DNA of 64,000 bases, taken from NCBI RefSeq assembly GCF_019956415.1, contig NZ_JAHBDK010000033.1:1-64000 (forward strand). Direction: 5' to 3'. Shown piece by piece: positions 43,138 through 52,203 of the stretch. The notes beneath the pieces are model-generated. The model was not told the DNA's origin. It saw only the letters and a list, made by a program, of their open reading frames with translations, and did no database searches. A program made the position numbers and the translations under genes. Source of the stretch: Pseudomonas sp. GL-B-19. GTDB taxonomy: Bacteria > Pseudomonadota > Gammaproteobacteria > Pseudomonadales > Pseudomonadaceae. Positions within the stretch are counted from its first letter, which is position 1, and each line of letters starts with the position of its first letter.

Positions 43138-44361
43138 TCATTGCGAGAGCCCGCTGAGGCTGTCGAAGTCGCCATTTTCCAGGAAAAACATGCGGTAGAA
43201 GTTCGGGTCGTAATTGCGCATTTGCTCGCCAGGCAATGACGGTAGTTGTGCATTGGCGGCCAGTGGCTGGACCAGATGCGGGGTGACGATCATCAGCAGT
43301 TCGCGCTCCTCACGGTTGATGACGTTGTCGCGGAAAAACGCGCCCAGAACCGGGATATCCCCCAGCCCCGGAAACTTGTTCACATGGGAGTCGTTGTGGG
43401 TGCTGATCAGGCCGCTGATGACGAAGCTTTCGCCGTCGGCCAGGGAGATGCTGGTATCGGTACGGCGCACGGTCAGGGCCGGGACTACCGTGCCGGCGAT
43501 GCTCACGGCGTTGGTGAAGTCCAGTTCACTGACTTCCGGCGCCACCTTCAGCGCGATACGGTTTTTCCCGATGATGGTCGGCGTCAGGGTCAGGCGGATA
43601 CCGAACTCCTTGTACTCGATGAACACGTTATCGCTGCCTGAACTGGGCACCGGAATCGGTATTTCACCGCCGGCCAGGAAGCTCGCACTCTGCCCGCTGA
43701 GCGCTACCAGGCTTGGCCGCGCCAGCGTGTAGGCGAAACCACTGCCTTCCAGCGCGTTGAGCGCCACCAGGGTATTGCCGGTAGCAAAAGTGAGGTTGAA
43801 GTTGTTGTTGTTCACCGGTACCGCCGGCGTGACAATGCCGCCGATGGTGGGCAAGGTTCTCGGCGAGCCGAACAGCCAGTTGCCACGGATGCCGAAAATC
43901 GAGGCGGAGGCTTCCTTGAGCTTGGTCCGGCTGACTTCTACGAAGCGGATATCGGTCTGCACCTGGCTCGGCAGCAGCGGGTCTTCGGAAGGCACCGACG
44001 GCACGCTGGTCAGCGCCGACGTGGCTTTACCCTTGACGAATACCATGCTTTGGCGCGGCGTTTTCGAACAGGCGGTCCAGACCATCAGGCTGGTGGTCCC
44101 CGGCGCAACGCCCGTGAGTATGAACGCGCTGCTGCCGCTGGGTTGTACGTCGGCAATTTTCGGGTCCCCCACCGCCAGTTGTGTTATCGGAACGGGGCTG
44201 CGCAGTTCATGCTGCAGCCCCTGACCGACCTCGTACGTTGTCGGCCAATTGTCCAGCTGTGGACAATTGGCCGGCGCGGCCTGAGCCGCATCCACGCTGA
44301 GGCCCATCCAGAACAGGCCATGGATAATTCGCTTGATAGCGGGCACGGGACGAAGGCTCAT
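43138..44361 (-). CDS. rcpA: Flp pilus secretin RcpA/CpaC
   Basis: A 407-residue outer-membrane secretin. The signal peptide is near the N-terminus (ending around AAQAAP). The N-terminal pilus/BON-like domain has PITQLAVGDPKIADVQ. The secretin domain ends with the conserved FPGLGDIPVLGAFFR and ELLMIVTPHLVQP. ATG 44361 has AAGG nine bases upstream; an ATG three codons earlier has the site directly against it. It is transcribed towards tadC and heads the minus-strand pilus unit. Confidence 0.92.
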   Translation of the reverse strand: MSLRPVPAIKRIIHGLFWMGLSVDAAQAAPANCPQLDNWPTTYEVGQGLQHELRSPVPITQLAVGDPKIADVQPSGSSAFILTGVAPGTTSLMVWTACSKTPRQSMVFVKGKATSALTSVPSVPSEDPLLPSQVQTDIRFVEVSRTKLKEASASIFGIRGNWLFGSPRTLPTIGGIVTPAVPVNNNNFNLTFATGNTLVALNALEGSGFAYTLARPSLVALSGQSASFLAGGEIPIPVPSSGSDNVFIEYKEFGIRLTLTPTIIGKNRIALKVAPEVSELDFTNAVSIAGTVVPALTVRRTDTSISLADGESFVISGLISTHNDSHVNKFPGLGDIPVLGAFFRDNVINREERELLMIVTPHLVQPLAANAQLPSLPGEQMRNYDPNFYRMFFLENGDFDSLSGLSQ

Positions 44362-44370
44362 TAAGTACAT

Positions 44371-44902
44371 CCTTTTAGGCTGACTGAGTTGTCACGGATC
44401 ACTTCACGGGGATCGGACAATCCCCCCCAATGCGCCAGACCACTTATCCATGACCTCGGCGTTATTCCTTGCGTGCTACATACGAGCAGGCGCAATTCAC
44501 TGATCTGGCTGGACAGCGAGCGACCTTTGCTAAAACGATTTTTAGTGATCCGCTGACCAGGACTGCCCGACAGAGCGACACTCGCGGCTATGGACCGTAC
44601 TGTCCGCCGACCTGGCTCCCCCGGAAAGTAATCGGCAATGAAGGTACATCGCCGGAAAACGCCTGCCAGGATCATAGTGAGGTAACTCCTTTTGCCAATT
44701 CGCCATCTGATCACTGAAGCTAACGTGGAAATTCGAGCCGTTATGACTTCTTATTGTTTGAAGGTAGTTCAATCAAGCCAAAGTGCCATCGTTTTAAAAA
44801 AAACCATTGGTGTAAAGGCTGGAGAAAGGCGGACGGGCGAGCGGTGCGGGCAAGGTCGCAGCGCAGTGCGATTGCCTGATATTGACGGGGTGTGCTGAAT
44901 GC
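44371..44902. other. Intergenic region upstream of the secretin gene
   Basis: About 530 bp with no gene I can support. Open frames on both strands lack protein-like composition and ribosome sites. It should contain the promoter of the rcpA-tadD unit. Confidence 0.4.
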
Positions 44903-44940
44903 AAAAAAAGGCCCGTCAGTCTGACTGCGCGGGCCTTTTG
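44903..44940. terminator. Terminator downstream of the LysE-type gene
   Basis: The stem AAAGGCCCG/CGGGCCTTT has an A run on one side and a T run on the other. On the minus strand it ends the LysE exporter transcript. Confidence 0.82.
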
Positions 44941-44954
44941 CGTTTGTGCAGGTT

Positions 44955-45593
44955 TTACATCGAGAGGATCAAGCGCCCGGCAAACAGGATCAGAATTACC
45001 CCCATTGTCCGTTCAAACCAGTGGCCCATACGCATGAACAGCACTCGCACCCGGGCACTGGAAAAGAACAGCGCGACAATGACAAACCACAGCGCGTTCA
45101 CAAAGCACATCCAGACCCCATACAGCGCCTGGATTTTCAGAGGCGTCGTGGCGCTGATGATGGTGGTGAAAATCGCCAGGAAAAACAGCGTCGCCTTGGG
45201 GTTGGTTGCGTTGGTCAGAAACCCGGTGATAAATGCCTTCGACAGCGTTTGTTCGGCGACGGGCTCGTCCGAGCCTTTATCGCCCTCAAGCGCGGACTTG
45301 GGTTTGCTGCGCAACAGGCTGACACCGAGGTACAAAATGTAGGCGCCGCCCGCGACCTTGGCCACGGTCAACAGCCAAGGCGTTGTATGCATCAGCGCGC
45401 CGACCCCGAGCAGGGTGTACAGCACGTGCACGGAAATCCCTGCGCCGATACCCAGCGCCGTGCAGATGCCCACCAACCGGCCGAAACGCACGCTCTGACG
45501 AATGGTCACGGCGAAATCCGGCCCGGGTGCGACCACGGCCAGAAAGTGAATAGTCGCCAGCGCCAGAAATTCGCCCAGGTAATTTGAAAACAT
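44955..45593 (-). CDS. LysE/RhtB family amino-acid exporter
   Basis: A 212-residue membrane protein with about six hydrophobic segments. It has the family signature VVAPGPDFAVTIRQSVRFGR and GIGAGISVHVLYTLLG in the N-terminal half, and FLTNATNPKATLFFLAIF in the second half. It exports amino acids or related compounds such as homoserine lactones; the substrate is unknown. ATG 45593 lies one base after the stop of the oxygenase gene, so the two are coupled. Confidence 0.9.
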   Translation of the reverse strand: MFSNYLGEFLALATIHFLAVVAPGPDFAVTIRQSVRFGRLVGICTALGIGAGISVHVLYTLLGVGALMHTTPWLLTVAKVAGGAYILYLGVSLLRSKPKSALEGDKGSDEPVAEQTLSKAFITGFLTNATNPKATLFFLAIFTTIISATTPLKIQALYGVWMCFVNALWFVIVALFFSSARVRVLFMRMGHWFERTMGVILILFAGRLILSM

Positions 45594-45594
45594 C

Positions 45595-46365
45595 TCAACT
45601 CCAGAAGGTAAGGGGTGAAGCATTGCCGCGGTAACCGACAAAGAACGAAAGGCTCAGTCGCGGATCCGCCACGCCCGGAGTCACCGAGTGCATGCGGCGC
45701 GAATTGAACATGATGAAATCGCCCGGCTCAGGGCGAATCTCCAGGGTCGGAGGGCCTAGCAGGGCGGGGTCGATGCCGTAACTGTCGCCGCGCATGTCGT
45801 CGAACTGATCCGGCGAAATATCGTCGTCCCACACCTGCAGCGCACCGCCCTCGGTCGGCATGTTCAGGTAAACGTTGCAGGCGAACTGCGCTTCCAGGCT
45901 TCTGGCCTGATAACTGTCCGGAGCGTCCTTGGCGAAAATGTCGTGGTGGGCGAGGAAGCACACCCCCGGTTTCACCACTCGCGACAGCCCGACGTACATC
46001 TTGCGGCCGTAGAGGTTTTCCAGGTGTGCACCTGCCGGCCAGGATTCATCGAGCATGCAGCGCAGGGTGTCGACCGGGGACGAATAGGGCGCGCAACGGT
46101 TACGCAACTCCGCAATGTTGCGCGTGGCGCGTTCGAAGTAGTCCTCGATCAGCAGCGGCTGGTTTTCCGCTTCATAAAACGCCATGCCGATGCGGCCGAT
46201 GCTCGGCGCATTGATATAGCCTTCGAAGCCCGGGGCGAGGATCTTGTCGCCAATCTGAATCGCCAGCGGCGGGGGCAACAAGCCCTTGACGCGGATGGCG
46301 AGGACTTCTTCATTGACCAGTTTTTTTATGCACGTCTCATCGAGACGCTCGACGTCAAGCATCAT
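45595..46365 (-). CDS. 2OG-Fe(II) oxygenase
   Basis: A 256-residue oxygenase with a double-stranded beta-helix. The HxD iron motif is in FLAHHDIFAK and the distal His in RRMHSVTPGV. An Arg near LSLSFFVGYRG could hold 2-oxoglutarate. The domain resembles prolyl-hydroxylase-like 2OG oxygenases. Coupling to the LysE exporter suggests that a hydroxylated amino acid or related small molecule is made and exported; this is inference. Start at 46365 or one codon later. Confidence 0.78.
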   Translation of the reverse strand: MMLDVERLDETCIKKLVNEEVLAIRVKGLLPPPLAIQIGDKILAPGFEGYINAPSIGRIGMAFYEAENQPLLIEDYFERATRNIAELRNRCAPYSSPVDTLRCMLDESWPAGAHLENLYGRKMYVGLSRVVKPGVCFLAHHDIFAKDAPDSYQARSLEAQFACNVYLNMPTEGGALQVWDDDISPDQFDDMRGDSYGIDPALLGPPTLEIRPEPGDFIMFNSRRMHSVTPGVADPRLSLSFFVGYRGNASPLTFWS

Positions 46366-46457
46366 GTCTTAGGTCCATCTATCAGATAGTCAACAGAACC
46401 CGCGAACACAGGTTCCCCCGGCGTCAGGCGATGACAGTGCCGGCATCGCCCAAATGC

Positions 46458-47084
46458 TCAATCCACGTTGTAGTGGACTGACAGCGTTCCCTTCTTCAAT
46501 GAAAGGGACGCGATCGTGACTGTGCCCAACTCCTTCAGGCTCCGTACATGGGTGCCGCCGCAGCCATAGGCGGGCAGTTCACCGAAACCGATTTCCCGGG
46601 CGCCATCGCGCAACGACGTCAGCCGCGGGAAATCCTGGGTAACCCACTGTTCGATGCCGAGTTGAATGGTTTGGGCATCGACGTCCTGTGCGCATTCCAG
46701 CGCCTTGAACTGCACGCGGCCTTCGCCCGGCCAGTGATGCGCCTTGATCGGCATCCAGCCCTTGGCCTGGACGAAGTGGCCGATCAGATGCCCGGCTGAA
46801 TGCATGCGTGTATTGAACTGGCGATGCTCCCCGTCCACCCGAATCAGGGTCATGCCGGGTTTTACCGGTTGGTCGACGAAATGCATGATCCGGTCGGGAT
46901 CCTGGATGACGCGCAGTACCTGGCTATCGCCGATCCAGCCCGTATCAAAGGGCTGTCCGCCACCCTGGGGGTGAAACAGCGTGGCGCGCAGAACCACCGC
47001 ATATTCGTTCTCGTAGGGCGTGCAATCCAGGACTTCCACATTAGCCTTGAGGTCATCACTATGGAAAAAGAGGCGAAGCGTCAT
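46458..47084 (-). CDS. Alanyl-tRNA editing protein (AlaX-like)
   Basis: A 208-residue stand-alone editing domain related to the AlaRS C-terminal editing module. The zinc ligands are in RMHSAGH (HxxxH) and GCGGTHV (CxxxH), and LFHPQGGGQP is the usual N-terminal motif. Such proteins deacylate mischarged Ser-tRNA-Ala or Gly-tRNA-Ala. ATG 47084 is preferred over an upstream frame extension. It is divergent from the LysR gene. Confidence 0.9.
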   Translation of the reverse strand: MTLRLFFHSDDLKANVEVLDCTPYENEYAVVLRATLFHPQGGGQPFDTGWIGDSQVLRVIQDPDRIMHFVDQPVKPGMTLIRVDGEHRQFNTRMHSAGHLIGHFVQAKGWMPIKAHHWPGEGRVQFKALECAQDVDAQTIQLGIEQWVTQDFPRLTSLRDGAREIGFGELPAYGCGGTHVRSLKELGTVTIASLSLKKGTLSVHYNVD

Positions 47085-47174
47085 ATTCCATGCCCTTATT
47101 AAAGTTTCTATTTTTATTATATGAAGCGTGGAATTGCGTGATAATCCGCTCAATCATCAAAGGACTGTTGCGCT

Positions 47175-48155
47175 GTGAGCATAAATCTTCCGCTACCGCT
47201 GCTCGGTGAAATGGCGATTTTCGTCAAGGTGGTCGAAACCGGCAGCTTTTCTGAAGCGGCCCGTCAACTGGGCACTTCTCCTTCGGCAGTCAGTCGTAGC
47301 ATTTCACGCCTGGAGAAGGCGCTGGCCACGCGTCTGCTGCAACGAACCACGCGTAAATTGCGGCTGAGCGACGGGGGCGAAGAGGTATTCAAGCGCTGCC
47401 AGGAAATGGTCAGCGCCGCCAAATCGGTGATGGAAATCAGCGGGCAGTTCACCCAAGAAGCCGAAGGGTTGGTGCGAGTCAGTGTGCCCAAGGCCGTGGG
47501 GCGATTCGTGATTCACCCGCATATGCCGGAGTTTCTGCGGCGTTATCCCAAAGTCGATGTGGAGTTGTTGCTTGAGGATCGGCAGGTGGATCTGATCGAC
47601 GACCATGTTGATCTCGCCATCCGGATTACCGATCGACCACCCGCCGGTTTGGTTGGAAGGCAATTGCTGACCATCGACCATTTGCTCTGCGCCACGCCGC
47701 AATACCTGGCTGAACACGGTACACCGACACATCCCCACGATTTGCTTAACCACAGTTGCATCTATCTGGGTGAAACCCCGAGTGATGCGCGCTGGAAATT
47801 CAAGAAAGGCACCAAAGCGGTCACTGTCGGCGTGCGTGGTCGGTATGCCGCCAATCACACCGGTGTGCGATTGGGCGCGGTGTTGCAGCACATTGGCATT
47901 GGCAGCCTGCCGTATTTCACGGCGCGTTATGCGCTGGAGCAGGGGTTGATCGTGCAGGTGTTGCCGGACTGGACGTTTCTGGCGTCGTACCACGGCGGCG
48001 CCTGGTTGCTGCATTCGCCGACGCGTTATCTGCCGCCGAAATTGCGGGTGTTTATCGATTATCTGGTGGAGTGCCTGGAGAAGGAGCCGACCTTGAGCAA
48101 GCCGGGGAAGATTGCGGCTGAGTATGAGTTGCCTGAGAGTGATGGGTTGCTTTGA
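47175..48155 (+). CDS. LysR-family transcriptional regulator
   Basis: A 326-residue LTTR. The N-terminal winged HTH reads EMAIFVKVVETGSFSEAARQ and SPSAVSRSISRLEKAL; a periplasmic-binding-like effector domain follows. The GTG at 47175 has AAAGGA about 10 nt upstream; an ATG twelve codons later is the alternative. It is divergent from the AlaX-type gene across 90 bp, which is the usual position for a regulated target. Confidence 0.9.
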   Translation: MSINLPLPLLGEMAIFVKVVETGSFSEAARQLGTSPSAVSRSISRLEKALATRLLQRTTRKLRLSDGGEEVFKRCQEMVSAAKSVMEISGQFTQEAEGLVRVSVPKAVGRFVIHPHMPEFLRRYPKVDVELLLEDRQVDLIDDHVDLAIRITDRPPAGLVGRQLLTIDHLLCATPQYLAEHGTPTHPHDLLNHSCIYLGETPSDARWKFKKGTKAVTVGVRGRYAANHTGVRLGAVLQHIGIGSLPYFTARYALEQGLIVQVLPDWTFLASYHGGAWLLHSPTRYLPPKLRVFIDYLVECLEKEPTLSKPGKIAAEYELPESDGLL

Positions 48156-48164
48156 CTGGCCCTT

Positions 48165-48226
48165 TCGCGAGCAGGCTCACTCCCACATTTGACCGCGTTC
48201 CAATGTGGGAGTGAGCCTGCTCGCGA
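48165..48226. repeat. Perfect 25-bp inverted repeat (REPIN-like)
   Basis: 48165-48189 and 48202-48226 are exact reverse complements with a 12-bp loop. Core TCGCGAGCAGGCTCACTCCC. It lies ten bases behind the LysR stop. Confidence 0.85.
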
Positions 48227-48261
48227 TAGCGGTTGTCCAGACAATGCATCACGCAGCCAAT

Positions 48262-48298
48262 AAAAAGGCCCGCATGTTCAACCATGCGGGCCTTTTTC
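48262..48298. terminator. Bidirectional terminator
   Basis: The stem AAAGGCCCGCATG/CATGCGGGCCTTT is flanked by A and T runs. It lies between the LysR gene and the convergent PA2817-like gene. Confidence 0.9.
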
Positions 48299-48313
48299 AT
48301 TACTGAGCCGGGA

Positions 48314-48721
48314 TCAGTGCTTGCTGTCTTGATTCGACATCGCCAGCAGTTGTTTTTCCTGGTTCCAGTCAAACGGTTCGTCGTTCTGTTCAGCTTCGAA
48401 GCGACGTTCTTCCAGCGCCTGATACAGATCGATTTCATCATCGGGCATGTAATGCAGGCAGTCACCGGCGAAGTACCACAGCAGGTCGCGCGGGACCAGG
48501 TGGGCAATTTGCGGGTAGCGGGTGATCACCTGGCAGAGAATGTCCTGGCCCAGGTATTGGCTTTCGATCGGATCGACCGGCAGCAACGCACGCAGTTCGT
48601 CGAAGCGCTCCAGGAACAAGGCATGGCTTTCTTCGGGAACCTGTTCGGCCTCACCCACGGCGACCAGGATGCTGCGCAAGTGGTCAAGCAAGACGAGATG
48701 GTCGGCAACGACGTTGGACAC
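48314..48721 (-). CDS. PA2817-family conserved protein
   Basis: A 135-residue soluble acidic helical protein without recognisable catalytic motif. The sequence (VADHLVLLDHLRSILVAVG and RDLLWYFAGDCLHYMPDDEI) is what I know as the PA2817 family of Pseudomonas. The GTG at 48721 has GAGGA eight bases upstream; a longer frame from 48742 lacks a site. It lies downstream of fadE in the same direction, 83 bp apart, so it may share its transcript. Confidence 0.78.
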   Translation of the reverse strand: MSNVVADHLVLLDHLRSILVAVGEAEQVPEESHALFLERFDELRALLPVDPIESQYLGQDILCQVITRYPQIAHLVPRDLLWYFAGDCLHYMPDDEIDLYQALEERRFEAEQNDEPFDWNQEKQLLAMSNQDSKH

Positions 48722-48804
48722 GAGATAAGTCCTCAAGAGCAAAACGGGCGCGGGAGTATAAAGCGCCCGCGCCCATTTTGCATTGGCCTACAAGCGTGGC
48801 TGGA

Positions 48805-51252
48805 TCAGCGGACCTTTCCTTGCGCCAGTGCCAACTCTTCTTTATCGAAATCATCGACATCAATCACCTTGCGCCGCGCCGCTTCGGCGGCACGCAGGGT
48901 CTGCGCTTCCCCTGCCTGCAATACGCCGGCCTCCAGCGCTGCATCGATGATGTTCTCCCCGGCTGCCGGCTCGAGCTGGCCACTTCTGAGCGCCATGTGC
49001 AGTTTTTTCTGCAGGGGTTGCGCTGCATTGAGCAAATTGCAGGCGTGTTGCAAAGCCCCGACGGCGTCATCGGCCGATTGCGGTCGATAGCAACCGCCCA
49101 GCAACTCTTCGAGCGTCGGGTCGCCCTTGGCGCGGCCAATCACGGCGGCCACTTCGGCGCCAAGTGCGTCCGATGGCCCTTTGTGTCGACGGCCGAACGG
49201 GAACACGATCATCCGCAACAGGCAGCCCAGCACCTTGTTCGGGAAATTGGTCAGCAGTTCATCCAGCGCGCGTTCCGACTGGCCAAGACTTTCCTCCATG
49301 GCCCAGGTAAACAGCGGCGTCATGTGCTCCGGTGAATCGAGGTCGTGATAGCGCTTGAGGGCGGCAGAGGCGAGGTACAGGTTGCTGAGCACATCCCCCA
49401 GGCGTGCCGACAGGCGTTCGCGACGTTTCAGTTCACCGCCCAGCAGCATCATGCTCAGGTCCGCCAGCAAGGCGAACGCCGCGGCCTGACGGTTGAGCGC
49501 CCGGAAGTAACCCTGGCTGAGCTTGTTGCCCGGTGTGTGTTCGAAGTGCCCTAAACCCAGGTTCAACACCAGTGTGCTGGCGGCGTTGCTCACGGCAAAA
49601 CCGATGTGCTTGAGCAGCAGACCATCGAACTCGGTGAGCGCCTGGTCCTTGTCTTCGCGGCCAGCGAGGGCCATTTCCTTGAGCACGAACGGATGGCAAC
49701 GAATCGCCCCCTGGCCGAAGATCATCAGATTGCGCGAGAGAATGTTCGCGCCTTCCACGGTGATGAAAATCGGCGCGCCATTCCAGCCGCGGCCAAGGTA
49801 GTTGTTCGGCCCCATGATGATGGCTTTACCGCCGTGAACATCCATCGCATGGCTGATGCACTCGCGGCCGCGTTCGGTGAGGTGGTACTTGAGAATCGCC
49901 GACAGCACCGACGGTTTCTCGCCCAGATCCACTGCGTTGGCGGTCAACATGCGCGCCGCGTCCATCATCCAGGCGTTGCCGCCGATGCGCGCCATGGCTT
50001 CCTGAATCCCTTCGAACGCCGACAGTGGCACGTTGAATTGTTCGCGAACCTGAGCGTACTGACCGGTCACCAGACTGGTGAATTTGGCCGCGCCGGTGCC
50101 GACGGCTGGCAACGAAATCGACCGCCCGACCGACAGGCAATTCATCAGCATCATCCAGCCTTTGCCGAGCATTTCCTGACCGCCGATGAGGAAGTCGAGC
50201 GGCACGAACACGTCCTTGCCGGAGTTCGGGCCGTTCATGAACGCGGCACCCAGAGGCAAGTGGCGACGACCGATTTCCACGCCAGCGGTGTTCGTTGGGA
50301 TCAGGGCCAGGCTGATGCCCAGGTCTTCTTCGTCACCCAGCAAATGGTCCGGGTCATAGGCCTTGAAGGCGAGGCCGAGCAGGGTCGCCACCGGGCCGAG
50401 GGTGATGTAACGCTTTTCCCAGTTCAGGCGCAGGCCGAGGGTTTCCTTGCCTTCCCATTCACCTTTGCAGATCACCCCGGTGTCGGGCATTGCCCCAGCG
50501 TCGGAACCGGCCAGCGGGCCGGTCAACGCGAAGCAGGGAATGTCGTCGCCGCGCGCCAGGCGTGGCAGGTAATGGTTGCGTTGTTCGTCGGTGCCGTAAT
50601 GCAGCAACAGTTCGGCGGGGCCGAGGGAGTTGGGGACCATCACGGTGGAAGCAAGGTCGCCGCTGCGGGTCGCCAGCTTCATGGCGACCTGTGAATGCGC
50701 ATAGGCAGAGAAGCCTTTGCCGCCAAATTCTTTGGGGATGATTAGCGCGAAGAAGCCGTTCTCCTTGATGTGCGTCCAGGCCTCGGCGGGCAGGTCCATG
50801 TCTTGCCCGATTTGCCAGTCGGTGACCATGGCGCAGAGCTCTTCGGTCGGGCCGTCGATGAAGGCCTGTTCCTCTTCGCTCAGTTGGGCTTTTGGGTAGG
50901 AAAGTAGCTTGTCCCAGTCGGGGCGACCGCTGAACAGTTCGCCGTCCCACCACACGGTGCCGGCATCAATGGCGTCGCGTTCGGTTTGCGACATCGGCGG
51001 CAGGGTTTTCTGGAACCAGTTGAACAGCGGCGCGCTGAAGAACTTGCGACGCAGATCGGGCAGCAACAATGGTGCCGCAACGGCTGCGATCAACACCCAG
51101 TACAACAGCAGCAGCCAACCGGGCGCGCGGCTGAAAGCCCCCATTGCCACCACGTAAACGGCAACGATGCAGAGAGCGGGCAGGGGAGCGATGCGACGAT
51201 GGGCTAACCAGGCTATCCCGACAACCAGAACCAGTATCCACAACAGCAGCAT
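48805..51252 (-). CDS. fadE: Acyl-CoA dehydrogenase FadE
   Basis: An 815-residue long-form acyl-CoA dehydrogenase, the gammaproteobacterial FadE type. The first ~60 residues form two hydrophobic segments (membrane association). The dehydrogenase core follows (ALTGPLAGSDAGAMPDTGVI, MDVHGGKAIIMGPNNYLG, IFITVEGANILSR), then a C-terminal extension special to FadE. It catalyses the first oxidation of beta-oxidation with FAD. GGAGG precedes the ATG. The 248-bp gap to the next gene holds its promoter but no other gene. Confidence 0.95.
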   Translation of the reverse strand: MLLLWILVLVVGIAWLAHRRIAPLPALCIVAVYVVAMGAFSRAPGWLLLLYWVLIAAVAAPLLLPDLRRKFFSAPLFNWFQKTLPPMSQTERDAIDAGTVWWDGELFSGRPDWDKLLSYPKAQLSEEEQAFIDGPTEELCAMVTDWQIGQDMDLPAEAWTHIKENGFFALIIPKEFGGKGFSAYAHSQVAMKLATRSGDLASTVMVPNSLGPAELLLHYGTDEQRNHYLPRLARGDDIPCFALTGPLAGSDAGAMPDTGVICKGEWEGKETLGLRLNWEKRYITLGPVATLLGLAFKAYDPDHLLGDEEDLGISLALIPTNTAGVEIGRRHLPLGAAFMNGPNSGKDVFVPLDFLIGGQEMLGKGWMMLMNCLSVGRSISLPAVGTGAAKFTSLVTGQYAQVREQFNVPLSAFEGIQEAMARIGGNAWMMDAARMLTANAVDLGEKPSVLSAILKYHLTERGRECISHAMDVHGGKAIIMGPNNYLGRGWNGAPIFITVEGANILSRNLMIFGQGAIRCHPFVLKEMALAGREDKDQALTEFDGLLLKHIGFAVSNAASTLVLNLGLGHFEHTPGNKLSQGYFRALNRQAAAFALLADLSMMLLGGELKRRERLSARLGDVLSNLYLASAALKRYHDLDSPEHMTPLFTWAMEESLGQSERALDELLTNFPNKVLGCLLRMIVFPFGRRHKGPSDALGAEVAAVIGRAKGDPTLEELLGGCYRPQSADDAVGALQHACNLLNAAQPLQKKLHMALRSGQLEPAAGENIIDAALEAGVLQAGEAQTLRAAEAARRKVIDVDDFDKEELALAQGKVR

Positions 51253-51500
51253 ATTTAATCCTCCGTGAACCAGGGTAAAACCAACCTTCAGAGCTTAGAC
51301 GGCATCCGCCAAAGAGGGTGGTCAGAGCGATGTGATTGAAATCGTGGGAAACCTTGGGTGAGATTTGCAGGCTCGGTTGGCAACATGCTCGGGAAATGGT
51401 TCGTTTCCTACGCGGCAATGCGCTCATGTTTGGCCGAAACGTCGTTATCTCTGTGCTGAACCTGTCGTTAGACTCGGGGCTTCCCCAGGAGATTATTCTC

Positions 51501-52160
51501 ATGCACGAGTACTTGAGTCCCGGCCGCTTCATCGATAGTGACCATCCCTCGGTGGTGGAGTTCGCCGAACAACATCGCGGCAGCCGTCGAGACCCGGTCG
51601 AACAGGCGATCCACCTGTATTACGCGGTGCGCGAGGCCGTGCGCTACAACCCCTACACGTTCAGCCGCGACCCGCAGACCCTGCGCGGCAGTTATGCGCT
51701 GGCAACCGGGGAAAGCTATTGCGTGCCCAAAGCCACTTTGCTGGCTGGTGCCGCGCGACATTGCGGGATCCCGGCGCGGATCGGTCTGGCCGATGTGCGC
51801 AATCACCTGTCGACCCCGCGTTTGCTCGAATTGCTCAAGAGCGATGTGTTCGCGATGCATGGTTATACGGAGTTGTATCTGAATGGCCGTTGGGTGAAGG
51901 CAACCCCGGCGTTCAACCAAAAACTCTGTGAACTGTTCAATGTCGCGCCGCTGGAATTCGACGGGATCAATGACAGTGTCTTTCATCCCTACAATCGCGA
52001 TGGCGCGCAGTTGATGGAATACCTGGTCGATCACGGCCAGTTCACCGATGTGCCGGAAGCGTTCTTTTTCGAACACCTGGAAAAGTGCTATCCGCACCTG
52101 TTCAGCGAGCAACTGCCCATGCTGCTGGGCGATATGCAGAGCGATTTGAGTCGCGCCTGA
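51501..52160 (+). CDS. Transglutaminase-like family protein
   Basis: A 219-residue protein with a transglutaminase/protease-like core: the nucleophile in GESYCVPKATLLAGAARHCGIPAR and the His in AMHGYTELYLNGRWVKATPAF. Such bacterial proteins are usually cysteine peptidases or amidases. No signal peptide is present, so it should be cytoplasmic. AGGAGA precedes ATG 51501; the frame is open upstream but without similarity. Confidence 0.85.
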   Translation: MHEYLSPGRFIDSDHPSVVEFAEQHRGSRRDPVEQAIHLYYAVREAVRYNPYTFSRDPQTLRGSYALATGESYCVPKATLLAGAARHCGIPARIGLADVRNHLSTPRLLELLKSDVFAMHGYTELYLNGRWVKATPAFNQKLCELFNVAPLEFDGINDSVFHPYNRDGAQLMEYLVDHGQFTDVPEAFFFEHLEKCYPHLFSEQLPMLLGDMQSDLSRA

Positions 52161-52203
52161 TCCGGCGTATGCTGCCTGCCCACTTGTCGAAAAAGAGGCG
52201 GTC

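Noticed and set aside
44361..45342. Open frames in and around the gap upstream of rcpA (44361-44714 minus, 44899-45342 plus)
   Set aside because: No ribosome sites and no protein-like features; the latter overlaps a terminator and the LysE-type gene.
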